Part shown: in pieces, positions 9,677-19,329 of the stretch
Layout of the letters: every line of letters begins with the position of its first letter
Numbering within the stretch: the stretch's first letter is position 1
Assembly: GCA_030374805.1 (NCBI GenBank)
Contig: JARGSG010000011.1
Coordinates: 1,053,993 to 1,117,992, forward strand
Source of the DNA: Gracilaria gracilis
Lineage: Eukaryota; Rhodophyta; Florideophyceae; Gracilariales; Gracilariaceae
Direction: 5' to 3'
DNA length: 64,000 nucleotides
The notes under the pieces: generated by a model
The model's database searches: none
The model's input: the letters and a program-made list of their open reading frames with translations, nothing else
Told to the model about the DNA's origin: nothing
Program-made: the position numbers and the translations under genes

Positions 9677-10689
9677 TTATCCCGCAAACACAGGCTCCGT
9701 TGTCATCAGAACTTGCGTGATGTTGGCGCAAGCGTAGAACACGACACTGTGTTTCTTGAGATGATGCCTGAATGGACGAGACAGACACTGAAACTGTTTG
9801 ATTCGCTTATTGATGGCTTCGTGACGAGCACGAATCCATCCGAAATAGGCTGAAGCAGCTTCCGACGTAGTATAGCTGGTCGTTGTGTCCGGATAACCCG
9901 CGTCCGCCACTACCATCTCCCCGTTTTCCAGAGAAGACTTCAAACGTAGACGATAAATTATCAAATTTGTGTGCGACCCACAGGGAAAAGGACCGTGTAT
10001 CCATACTATAGATCCAGAGTCTATACCAACGCCCACCTCGTAGCGAACGCCAGGCCCATTAAGCTTGTGGCTATACCATTTCCTCTCAAATGGAGAGGGC
10101 TCCAATATACGACAATCCGTACCATCGACAGAGGCCTTGTACCTCGAAAACTCGCGTCCCGCCAAGCGTGCTCGCCAGAAAATCTTTGCGCCGTTAGTGT
10201 CCCAAAGCGCTGGAAAAGAAAGGAATTACAAACGTACCACTTTCATACCAGCCAGCGCTTCTAGAAATGTCCAAACCCACTTTCTGAAGAACTTCTCGTC
10301 GGAGCCGGCGAGAGCCGAGAGCACGCTTTCCGAATCGTATAGTCTTAGAAACATTAGAGACCACAATAACTGTTTTGCCTCGCTTTTTGGGGGAATATCG
10401 CCGTGTATTTCATTCGATATCTCCGATAAGGAGGACAACGCCACACCAAAGACAGCGCGGAAGCGACGATCGTTAACCTCAGATGGGGAACAACGCGGCC
10501 TAAGGATGCCGCATGCGGCACTTTGAAAGCCATAAAGGCTCGGCGCTCGACCCATTTGCGGACAGCCCTCTGTACTGCACCCATGTACAGCGATGTTGCA
10601 TATGATAATAAAACATTTCTAATTTTCGATTTTAAATTTTTCCGTTGTTCAACCTTTTGCCCGTTTCGATATGAAATTTCAAACGTCAT
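9677..10689 (-). mobile_element. PIF/Harbinger-type DDE transposase gene with a 39-nt intron
   Basis: The minus-strand product resembles HARBI1-like DDE transposases. Exon 2 contains SVDGTDCRI (first Asp), HKLNGPGVRYEV, GPFPCGSHTNL, VVADAGYPD (second Asp) and RHEAINKRIKQF (Glu), the D-D-E triad in order, and ends in TAA at 9677. Exon 1 carries the helical part (SEVNDRRFRAVFG to RKWVWTFLEALA). An intron at 10210-10248 (coding strand GTATGA...TTTTCCAG, 39 nt) joins them in frame with A-A-L-W-D-T. Upstream, 10520-10689 encodes a basic N-terminal segment in another frame; one base is missing near the 14-bp palindrome TGCCGCATGCGGCA at 10504-10524. No terminal inverted repeats, target duplication or Myb partner gene were found, so the element is probably degraded. 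Confidence 0.8.
10210..10248 (-). other. 39-nt spliceosomal intron
   Basis: On the coding (minus) strand it starts GTATGA and ends with a pyrimidine tract and TTTTCCAG. Removing it keeps the transposase reading frame and joins conserved helical and catalytic parts, while reading through meets a stop. Confidence 0.75.
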
Positions 10690-11225
10690 TCAAATTCGAA
10701 CGTTCATACAACCCGAAGCCGATTACAAGGCGTTAACGTTCACACACAAAGCACAATTTTGAAATGTGCTTCCTTACACATATGTGCTACAATTTCATTG
10801 GTTCGTATGTAAATGAAACGGATCACAAAATAGTGTGATCGACCGATCAAAACGACTCTGATCGTCGATCAGAGCAGGAATCGGTTCTTTTGTTGCGGCG
10901 ATTATAGACTGTATATGCAATATATTCCTTTATATTATGCCGTTCAGCAAGGTTTAGCAAAACGTTGTTCCCTATTTGGCCACATATAGAATAAGACTAA
11001 GCGAAAGTGCTCGTGATCGGGCGGTCAAAACAAAAAAATCGATCACACGTTTCCGTGGTCGATTATAGAAGATCAAACACACCTATCTGGAACTAGAATA
11101 ATTATATTAATTTTAATGAAAATTTATGCCTTACAGTTCGTTACTAGATTTTAGATCACCAAAAGGGATAGTAGTGTAGCAGGCTCGCGCTTCGATGCCG
11201 AACAGCTTGTTATGCAACCAGCACA
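10690..11225. other. AT-rich intergenic region with GATC-containing palindromes
   Basis: No gene is visible. The stretch has several GATC-centred inverted motifs, for example a perfect 9-bp stem CTCTGATCG/CGATCAGAG at 10856-10874, plus GATCGACCGATC near 10837 and ATCGATCACACG near 11038. A comparable motif lies at 13814-13835, beyond the next two genes. Confidence 0.5.
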
Positions 11226-12119
11226 ATGGCCCCGGGCAAACGATTACCGAAGCTTTCTGAAAGTGCTCCTGCAGTTCAGCGCCTACCACATCTGTTCGAA
11301 ACAAAGGTTCTTACCGGAGATGAATCTCCCAAATACGTGCATCAGTTGGAAGATGTCTTTAGCCAGTACCAACTGGACAACTTTCGCAACGCATATAATA
11401 GGGTACGAAACAATCTGAATCTACCACGAGGTACGTTCGCTGCACCTATATTATTCTAGATATGCGACACTAACTCTATCCCAGATGACTACAAACTTAA
11501 TGCGACAAATGAGATGGGCGCCCGATGTTCGAATGATGGGGTGAAAATTACGCCGACGAAACGGGCGTTCGATGATATGGCTGAAGAAGTGGAGGACGAT
11601 TGCAGTTCTGGTGAAGAGTTAGATGGTGGTAGTAACTACTTTGATAAGACGTTCAAGCCTATGTTTTCAGTTTCGGAATGGGAAGAGGCGCGGACGTCGA
11701 CGAAGAGAATTTCTGTCGCAATTCTACTTCCAACAGGTGTGGACAGTGATTCTATAACGCTGCATGTTACATCTAATGGAAGAGTACTGCTCATGGATTG
11801 CCAGTGGCCGACGGTCTTCACTGATGTTAGTGTTTTGCATAGAAAGTGGTTAAGCGAAAACGCGAAAGAACCTATCGAAGACTATCATCCTAAACTTGCA
11901 GGGTTTGAAAATTTCTACAAGAACATGCGCGAGAAGAGCACCGATGTTTTGGTTTCAAGAGCTTCTATTACATTACCCTACGCTGTAGAGACACATATCT
12001 ACGGAGAGCACTTCTTGGGCTGGGGGGAATCATCGGCCAAAGCAGTGTATGTCGAACTGCGTGCAAAGGTCGAAACGTATGGTTTGGTTCCAAAGAAGGT
12101 TGAATTTAAAATTTATTAA
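11226..12119 (+). CDS. Unknown two-exon protein, 279 residues
   Basis: Exon 1 is 11226-11430 and exon 2 is 11485-12119, joined by a 54-nt intron; the combined 840 nt read without interruption to TAA. The start MAPGKRLPKL is the first ATG of the frame. The N-terminal 60 residues look helical (HQLEDVFSQYQLDNF). A short acidic linker (EEVEDDCSSGEELDGG) leads to a 150-residue beta-rich domain with KRISVAILLPTG, HVTSNGRVLLMDCQWP and PKKVEFKIY near the end. The alternating-strand pattern recalls Hsp20/CS-type beta sandwiches, but I would not assign a family. It is followed in the same orientation by another unknown gene with a tiny intron; the pair may belong together. Confidence 0.7.
11431..11484 (+). 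other. 54-nt spliceosomal intron
   Basis: GTACGT donor, a CACTAAC branch-site-like motif 11 bases before the end, and a CCCAG acceptor. Splicing joins CGA-G to AT-GAC and gives a continuous LPRDDYKLNAT. Confidence 0.85.
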
Positions 12120-12810
12120 TTAAATGAAACATAAATTAATCGGGTTTTCCCGCACCTCCCTGTATTACAATCCCCTCTTGGCCGTAACCTTATTCGGTTA
12201 TTCGAGTCACGGTTGGCTTGGGCTCGGGAATGCGAGGGGTGCCAACAAGGTGGGGGGTTCTTCAGCGACATATTTCTGAGGAGGGTGAATTGAAGCAATG
12301 TAAACGACCGCAATCTCTTGGCAAAAATTAGATGGCGGGAGTGCTCGTTGCCTTTCCGGAAGAACTTATTTGTTGCGCGAGCTGCAGGAGTGACGCATGT
12401 TAAGATGCGAAGGATTGCGCTGTGAGTATTGAACGACACAATTCTTCCTGTATAAAGTCATATGGTCCTAACGATGAGTGCGGGAGTGACACCCAGATTT
12501 GTAGGGAGTACTGAACAGTCACAAGAGGTATTTGTGAGAGAACGCAAAGAAGACCATAGATGATCTACTCAAAAATCGTCACGAGTTTCAGGGCCCTCTC
12601 TGTCGCCAAGTATCAACACGCGATGTAACCATTCAATGCCACAATGAATTAAACTCTTTGTTATTGTAAACGGATGGTACGTAGACCATGACGTGGGGCT
12701 AGTACATTGTATCTACGGAGAAAAGAAACTTGTATCAACGAAACTTAGAATATAAGGACCCAACGGCAGCGAAACGGCTGACTCAAACTACAAGCGGTAC
12801 CACTACCGCA
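12120..12810. other. Intergenic region, no gene seen
   Basis: About 690 bases between two same-strand genes. No conserved ORF was found on either strand. It should contain the 3' end of the upstream transcript and the promoter of the downstream gene. Confidence 0.4.
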
Positions 12811-13657
12811 ATGGTTCGCCGGCAGGTCGTCCTATCTGATGATGAGCACAAGAGTGTTATCCCGCCCTCTTCCACGACAGAGGATGCAGACAGTTTTCAC
12901 TCCGACCATAGCCCTACTCAAGGCAACAATCTAGTTTTGGCGCCAACAACCAATGACGATGTTAATGAAGGCTCTTCGCACGATGTTTCTGTTCACCATC
13001 CAGTGAATCGTCTCCGAACTCTCATCAACCAACAACGCAAGAAGTTACCTCAACAAAAAGCAGAACGTGTATCTATCTATCGGTCTAGACGCACACCCTT
13101 TGCACCAAGAGAGACTACCAACGAAGCACCGAAGTCACGTGAAGAGGCTTGGAAGGATATGATACATGGACTGCTTGTGGTCGACGGAACTTTCTTTTCA
13201 GGCACAGAGGCACTGATGGAGGACGAGTCTAAGAAGAAAGGAGGATTAAAGTTCTACCAAGGGATGAAGGCTACGTCTCAAAATTGTTTCGATATTGAAA
13301 CGATGTATAATGTCTGATACCGTGCAAAGACAATGTTCCAGAATCGGAAATGTGACGAATTTGAATCGGTTCGTTGTGCGGCTCGCCAAATACTACGATT
13401 TGCCATCGCTAATGGTCGTTCGTGCGAGCTATGCGACATCAATGATACAATCCTACCGCGCCGATCAGATCGGTAGGAAGCTATCCGAAGACAAATTTCT
13501 TAACCTGTTGGCGAACCGAATGTACACGAGCGTGGAACAAATAAAGGACGCCTTCGTGCATATCTGCCGCGTGGATTACAAAAAAGGCGTCAGTGTTGCG
13601 ATGGAACACTTCTTAGTCGCGATGGGGGAAGAAGACGATACCCCGCTTCATAGTTGA
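12811..13657 (+). CDS. Unknown two-exon protein, 269 residues
   Basis: Exon 1 is 12811-13304 (start MVRRQVVLSDDEHK) and exon 2 is 13342-13657, separated by a 37-nt intron; the 810 spliced bases end in TGA. The first 110 residues are polar and probably disordered. The C-terminal 150 residues look folded and helical: EEAWKDMIHGLLVVDGTFF, then across the splice FDIETIIGNVTNLNRFVVR, and VEQIKDAFVHICRVDYKKG. I do not recognise the family. It follows the 11.2 kb gene in tandem, and the two share the short-intron architecture, so they could be one cassette, possibly carried by a mobile element. Confidence 0.65.
13305..13341 (+). other. 37-nt spliceosomal intron
   Basis: Starts GTATAATG and ends TTCCAG. 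Splicing joins AC-GAT/A-ATC to give ETIIGNVTNLN; read-through meets TGA after nine codons. Confidence 0.75.
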
Positions 13658-13771
13658 GTTGCTGAGCAGCGCATCTGTAGATTTCTTTTGCGTTAATGTT
13701 ACGTTAGAAAGAGCTCCTGTGATAGTTTGGCTCATCGTTTGAGGTACTGGTTTAGCAGTTTTACAGTACCA

Positions 13772-13835
13772 TTGAGTACAAAAGTACTCAAGTAGCTACA
13801 AAGGACAGTTGCTGATGATCGATCGAACGATCATC
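13772..13835. repeat. Two short hairpins downstream of the two-gene cassette
   Basis: TTGAGTAC/GTACTCAA (13772-13779 with 13784-13791, AAAA loop) and GATGATCG/CGATCATC (13814-13821 with 13828-13835). They could be a 3' processing signal or the edge of a mobile cassette; no proof of either. Confidence 0.55.
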
Positions 13836-13927
13836 TTATTCAACGTAAATTACAATTGTTTCTATCTCATCCACGTCAAGCAGCTCCAGCCGGGGCCGTA
13901 ATTGACTCGTAAGCAGCTCGACTCGCC

Positions 13928-14139
13928 TCATCGGAACCGCCGGACAGGACACTGTCCGGCGGACACGAGCCACCGTCTGTCCGCGTTAAACGAAACAGCC
14001 AGCACGCAGCTTATGTGCCCGCGAAGAGCCTCTGGAGTCAGCACGCCGCTCTCGCCTTCCCACAGCCGAATCGTCCCCTCCCACGACCCCGACGCGATCC
14101 GCCTCTTGTCCGCACTCACGGCCACGCATTGTATCGGGT
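13928..14139 (-). pseudogene. Fragment of a WD40-repeat protein
   Basis: The minus strand encodes HPIQCVAVSADKRRIASGS, SWEGTIRLWEGESG and GHISCVLAVSFNADRRWLVS: one complete WD40 blade (GTIRLW) and the start of a second. The frame meets stops upstream (TAG, TAA just before HPIQ) and runs out downstream, so only a remnant of a beta-propeller gene is present. It lies 55 bases past the end of the BuGZ-like gene and is not part of it. Confidence 0.65.
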
Positions 14140-14192
14140 GCTACTCATGTTACGGCGACAGTGGAGGAAAATTGTTTACGTTTAATCCACTT

Positions 14193-15346
14193 TCATGACG
14201 TGGTGGCACAGCCCTGTTGTCTCACAAACATGGGCAGCTGCGCGCGTTGCTCTTCCAGACTGCAGTAGAGCAAGTCGAAAATGATCTTCCCCTGCGGCTC
14301 CGGCACGGTGGTGACGGCCGCTTCCGCAACGGTTTCGGCCAGTTGTGATGGGTACAATTGTTGCGGCGGTTGTATTTGATGCAACTGTTGTTGAGAGCTG
14401 TTGAAGTCATTCTGCGGCCCGTAGTGATTGTAATCCGAAGGGGTGGCCGTAAAGCTTCTCCAGGTGCGTAGGCGACCCTAGGAGAAAAAATTTATAAATG
14501 GCGTATTTTTTTATAAAATTTATAAATTTTCTTCTCCTAGGGCGACGGTATGCGGAGCTTGGGCGTTTTGTTGTTGAGAACCAAACGCGTCGGGCTGCGG
14601 CGCGGCCGCGTACAAGGTCCTCAGACGGGGGAGTCTTTCTGGTGGCGAGTAGGTGCACGACGCTGGTTGCGGGTAGCTGGGGTACAGAGCAGCGTCAGCA
14701 GACGGAGGGTACGCTGGCGGAGCGGGCACAGACGAGTACAGTGTGGGCGCATCGTTTTAATTGGGCCTTATTGCATTGTAAGCGTATGGGTAATTCGGGC
14801 GTGAATGGTTGGAGGATAGTAGTAAATAACGGTACGCGGCGGCATGCTGCTGTTGGTGTGAATGGAGAGCGAGGTGCGTGGTAGGGTGTGTGGCGTACGA
14901 ATAAGCATGTGACGGCACGTAGGGCGCAGGCGGTGGGGAGGAATTTATGCATACTGGAGGATGCGCGTCAATGTAGGCGTTCGTTTGCGCGTTCGGCACG
15001 GCAAGGGGAGAAAGACGAGCGTCTCTCGGGCGTTTAGAACGATCGGCGCCGTCGATGGAGTCGTAGAACGAGTCGGGAAGCCGCTCATTCCAAGCACGTC
15101 GACGGCGACCGATTCGTGCCCCGGGATGGAGTTGGGCACGACTGTGACGCCCGAATTGTGCATCTGCTCGGCGTGCAAGAGCACGCTCGGAATGGAGAGC
15201 ATGCCCTTGTTGCAGCCGGGGCAGCGAAAATGCTTGCCGCGCTGGTGTGCGAGCAGCTCCTGCTCCTGCTGGAACGTGCGCTCACAGTATTAACAGAAGA
15301 GCCCGTCACGCGCGTTCGGCGCGACTCGCTTCTTCTTGCGACCCAT
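14193..15346 (-). CDS. BuGZ/ZNF207 (SUF4)-like zinc-finger protein, interrupted
   Basis: Start MGRKKKR (15346) and the two-finger module (YCERTFQQEQELLAHQ, KHFRCPGCNKG, then HAEQMHNSGVTVVPNSIPG and GMSGFP) match the BuGZ/ZNF207 and plant SUF4 family. ZNF207 binds Bub3 and microtubules and phase-separates through a disordered tail. The tail here is likewise Pro/Tyr/Gln-rich (YPSYPQPASCTYSPP; NSSQQQLHQIQPPQQ), and the frame ends in TGA at 14193-14195. Interruptions: TAA 15290-15292 inside the first finger, a missing base in a CCC run near 15077, TAA 14757-14759 in the tail, and a 65-bp inverted-repeat insertion at 14477-14541. The gene is GC-rich. Family assignment is firm; whether it is functional is not. 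Confidence 0.8.
14472..14546. mobile_element. 65-bp MITE-like insertion with 5-bp target duplication
   Basis: The AT-rich element at 14477-14541 has perfect 10-bp terminal inverted repeats (CCTAGGAGAA and TTCTCCTAGG), extending to about 23 bp with one gap. It is flanked by GCGAC on both sides (14472-14476 and 14542-14546). It sits inside the GC-rich tail of the BuGZ-like gene. On the gene strand its far end reads TTTTTTCTCCTAG/G, a good 3' splice-site look-alike. Removing GT...TAG (69 nt) would skip all its in-frame stops. Confidence 0.8.
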
Positions 15347-16005
15347 TCGGGATAGAGCGGGGCGATACGACGACAGAAAACAGCTCGCAGCTCGCTCACG
15401 GCGAAGAGCCGGAGGGGGGGCGGAGGGCGGCACGCCGTCTTAAAATTGGCGCGCTCGCGCAGCTTCGCACGCACGCGCGCCACAGCCTCCCGTTGTACAC
15501 GCTGCGCGCCTGCCAACATTCGCGCTGCCCCCGCGCGCGTGCCGCCCATGCGCGCGTGATGCCATGCGCCGTGCTGGTCGCGCTGCACACGCGCCGTGCT
15601 GCGGGCGCTGCCCCCGCGCGTGAGCATTTTGGTCCAACTTCGCTCCGCCATCGGCGAGTGACGACCGCCGGCAAACGCTTCTGCACTTTAAGACGAGTTA
15701 TTTATACGTACAATCGCTCTCTGACTTGCCGTCCAGTCCATTCGTGCCGATTCCAGCGCCTTGCACGGCCCCCGCCTCGCGGCTCGGCTCCGATCGAAGC
15801 CCATGCGGTTGCTACCTTTTCGTACCACCACCACCGTCTTTATGCACTACTTCATCATCAGCCCATGACGCCGATCACTTTACATGACAGCCCACAGTTG
15901 CACCTTAAACCCCTTGACGCAACATGCGCGAAAACGTCTGTGTAGCGCATCACGTCGCGTATCAAAGCGACAACGTCGTCAGTTGCGCCTTCTAACCACT
16001 GTGTA
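15347..16005. other. GC-rich intergenic region upstream of BuGZ-like and transporter genes
   Basis: Very GC-rich to about 15700, then mixed. Long overlapping Arg/Ala-rich frames on both strands are typical chance ORFs of high-GC DNA. It presumably holds the promoters of the two divergent flanking genes. Confidence 0.4.
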
Positions 16006-16706
16006 ATGGCCATTCCGCTCTTCTCCAACCACAAAAAGGGCGCCGAAGCACAACCGCTTCTTCCGCGTTCCACCGCGCAACGACGCCATGAGCTTCGTAG
16101 AGAGCTGCTCGGCCATTCTCTCACGGCCTTTTCCACCGTAGGCTCTTCGTGCGTGACCGGTTTGATCCGACTCGCTCGAGCAGCGTTACAACTTTCACCC
16201 GTCGTCATCTGTGTTACTGCGTGGTATTTTGCACACAACAGCGGCCGCTGTGCAGGCGTTTGCTGTGTTCAGGGTGTCTCTTTCGTGCTTTTCGTGGCGA
16301 TTGTGACGTTTGTTGTTGTTTCGAGGTGCCATAGGTGCGTGCGGTATGCTCTGTGTTTATAATGCTCTCAGTCGTATTCTGGTGGGAAGTGTCATGTCTA
16401 TTTTTGCTTTCTCGCCGGTTATTACCATGCTCATGTCGCACTTGGCGCGTGGCGAACACGCCACTGTGATTGATGCCATCGGTGCTGTTGTTGGTTTGGT
16501 TGGTATCTTTCTTGTTGCGCAGCCTGATTCATCTGTTCATCCACTTCTTCTCATCTCCTTGGCTCGGTCTTGGCGCTTTGTGGTGCTTCATTTGCATCTC
16601 TGGGATACGTTAGTGTACGTGAGATGGGCGCCAATGTTCATTTCACGTTGAATGTGTTTTCCCTCAGCTCGTTTTGCGTACTTGCAGGTGCTATAGTCGG
16701 ACGTGG
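16006..16706 (+). pseudogene. EamA/DMT-family (SLC35G-like) transporter, cut by an LTR
   Basis: EamA-domain proteins are ten-helix membrane transporters of the drug/metabolite superfamily. After a basic N-terminus starting MAIPLFSNHKKG, one frame carries RLLLFRGAIGACGMLCVYNA, FSPVITMLMSHLARGE and AIGAVVGLVGIFLVAQP, the classic end of an SLC35G-like first EamA domain. Another frame continues with LALCGASFASLGYVSVREM, the start of the second domain. Frame changes occur near 16240 and 16550, and TGA 16304-16306 stands just before RLLLFRG. The coding signal ends abruptly at GAIVGRG, where the LTR begins at 16707. The missing half is not found directly after the 3' LTR. This is therefore a disrupted gene. 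Confidence 0.75.
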
Positions 16707-17032
16707 TGTGTGTCGCTCCGCCGTTTGGGTCTGTTGCCGCCGGTTGGCACGACCCTCGGCTCCGCTCTTGGTTGTTTCTCTCTAGAGCGCTATACCGTCT
16801 TTACGGTCCCCCTTTTCTCCCGATCGCCCCATCATCTGGTCTGTCCAAGTGTCCCATATCTGGTCTTGATCCTTTCTTTGCTTTCACCTCTGTTGGTATA
16901 TCCAGTCACCATCTCCGGTCTTACACCCAGCTCCGAGCACGGACAGAGGGCTCTCCCGCTGAATCTGCCCTTACAGGGAGCAGGACTCGGACATCCTGTG
17001 GATCATCACCCGTTCTCGGGTTTTGCTCTACA
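16707..17032 (+). repeat. 5' LTR
   Basis: 326 bp, TG...CA termini, about 96% identical to the copy at 27800-28125. It truncates the transporter gene on its left. Confidence 0.9.
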
Positions 17033-17245
17033 TTTTGGTCTCCCGACTTAGAAAGGTTTGAGTTCATTTGGATACTCTTGTGAGTTTGACACCTGGAAGA
17101 TTGGATTCCCATTTTCGGGAGATTGTGTTTGGTATTCCACACTTGGAAAGAGTACTGAAGGCGTTCCCCCATTTGCTATCCGTATATCGGAAGTTGATAT
17201 CGGCTTTTTATCGATTGTACCGAGTATCGGTTGGTTATCTGCAGT

Positions 17246-19267
17246 ATGCCGCCGCCTACTCACCCCTCTCGGGCTCGCTCCGCTAATTCGGTTGGCTCCG
17301 CTCCTTCGGCAGCCTCTCGATCACGGGTGTCCGCTCCCGAGGTGGGATCGACCAGAGAAGTCGCCAACAACCGGAATGCACCCCCAGCTAGCCACTCACC
17401 TCAAGAGGTCGTACCTTCGACGGCACCGGCACGCCCGCCAGTGGTGGAGACTCCGTCGACGGCACTTTAAGAGAAACTGGACTCAGCTGAGTACACCATT
17501 TTGGAGTCTCGCATGAACATAGCCGCTGTGGCTCATGTCGATCTCCTTAACGGCGTTGAAAACCTCAGGCTGAAAGTGGATACTGCCCAGGTTAGGGATG
17601 TTTCAGGAGAAATTAGACTCCTTCGACAGGAAATGAACTCTGTTATGGAGAGCTTTGGTTCCCCAAGGGCTTTTGTTGACGAGTACTGACAGACGGTGGA
17701 CGAAATACGCGTCGCCACAACACGTATCCATGCTCGGTTGGACACGTTGAAAGCCAAAATTCGGATGGATACAGAAGCGGAAGCCGCCAAGCGGAATAAG
17801 TCCAAATCGGAGGGTTCTGCTCATAAATCCGATAAGCGGAGCCGTCGCAAGTCTATAAAGGAGTCTCGCCATTATTCGGATTCATCAAGCTCCGACTCGG
17901 ACAGCAGTTCGGATAGTTCGACGTCATCGTCTTCTTCCGACTCATCGGCTGGTCGCCATCGCAGGCAGTCCCGGTCGTCTCGGTCAAAGGGTACATTCAC
18001 CACTCAGGGCGCAATTCGCACCCGTAAGAGGGGGGATAAGTATCCTGGTCTAAAGGAGTTGAAGCCGACGAATCCATTGTATAGGAAGTTGTTTTCATAC
18101 CGTTACTATCGGTTGCAGAACACTGCTGCTGAACGAACCTCGAGAGGTACTGGAAAGGTCAAGGATTATATCCGACGCCTTGGAGTTACACTCAGCAAGA
18201 GGGAATTTGCTGGAGATGACCCCATTCTGGTACTTGATTTCCTCGCAAGGTATGTTCAGGAGGCGGATATTCTCGGTATGAGCGAAGGACAAGCTTATGT
18301 TGCCCTCCCGTATTACCTCAAAGGTTTGGCCGAAGATCAGTTCAACTCCGTCCGCGGATCGTCAAGAGCCTCGGAAGGAGGTGTGACTTGCTGGCCCGAA
18401 GCGGTACATTACCTTCTCAGGTCATACGCTACAGGCCATGCCATACAGCAGCCTACTTCAGCCCTGAGTGACACCAAGCAACGTCCTGGGGAAACTGAAA
18501 CGGCATATTCGACTCGCTTGAATAAAGCGTTTCACCGATGCGGTAATGTTAACCCTTCTCAAGAGAGATGTGCATTATTTGTTGATGGATTGGATCCCGC
18601 AATCCGGGCACTGGTCGCCCGCTACCGGGAAGAGAAAAGAAGAGCCACCTATCTGGAGATCGTACAATACGCCCAGGCTGAGGGAGATACGCTCCGAGCT
18701 CGGCAACCCACGAAGCCGAAGGCACGAAAGGTACTCTTTGCAGAGGGATCTGACTCTTCTCAGTCCTTGATGTATGGGAATGACTCCAGTCTTCGAAACG
18801 ATAATATCAACCTGATAGGCAGTAACCTAGAATCAATAGGTACATCCGAGCTTCCGTCAACAACGGAGCCGTCGACGGATAGTGAACCGGCACTTTACGC
18901 TCAAATTAACCGAGTTCCGGCAGCACCAATCCTCTTTTCGGGCAGAGGAATGAGGTTCCAACGCCCAGGGTGGAGGGATACTGCCCCACATAATCGGGTG
19001 GATATGCGCGCACGTGATAGCTTGACCCCTGTCATCTGCTATGAGTGTTACGAATTCAATCATATTTCAACGCAGTGTACGTTCCCACTGCGGGACAGGT
19101 TGAGGATCATCGCTCAGTTCGAGTCACTCTCACCAGAGAATCAAGCTCGAGTTCTGAAAACGTCCTACGAAGGAGCCAAGTATGCAGTGGCCTTCCAGGC
19201 GAACAATGGAACCAATTCTGGTCAGGTAGCGGCAATGCCCGCCCAGAAGATAGAGGGAAGCAACTAA
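17246..19267 (+). pseudogene. gag: gag polyprotein with CCHC zinc knuckle
   Basis: One frame runs from MPPPTHPSRARS (17246) to TAA 19265-19267, about 673 codons. It is broken only by TAA 17468-17470 (before EKLDSAEYTILE) and TGA 17687-17689 (before QTVDEIRVATTR). Order: a Ser/Pro-rich disordered start, a helical coiled-coil-like part, an SR/acidic-Ser linker (SSDSDSSSDSSTSSSSSD), the retrotransposon gag core around 18180-18650 (DFLARYVQEADILG), and a perfect CX2CX4HX4C knuckle, CYECYEFNHISTQC, near 19040. Gag forms the particle and binds the RNA. The frame stays coding-like for 70 bases past the TAA, to TAA 19340. Pol lies in the -1 frame relative to gag, the usual arrangement for frameshift expression. 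Confidence 0.85.
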
Positions 19268-19329
19268 CCGTCAAACGGGTACCCACATGGGGCCCAGGAT
19301 GGGAATCGCCCGCAACAGGCGGTGCCTAA

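Noticed and set aside
9303-9737. Small gene in the GC-rich patch upstream of the transposase
   Set aside because: Overlapping frames on both strands without motifs; consistent with chance.
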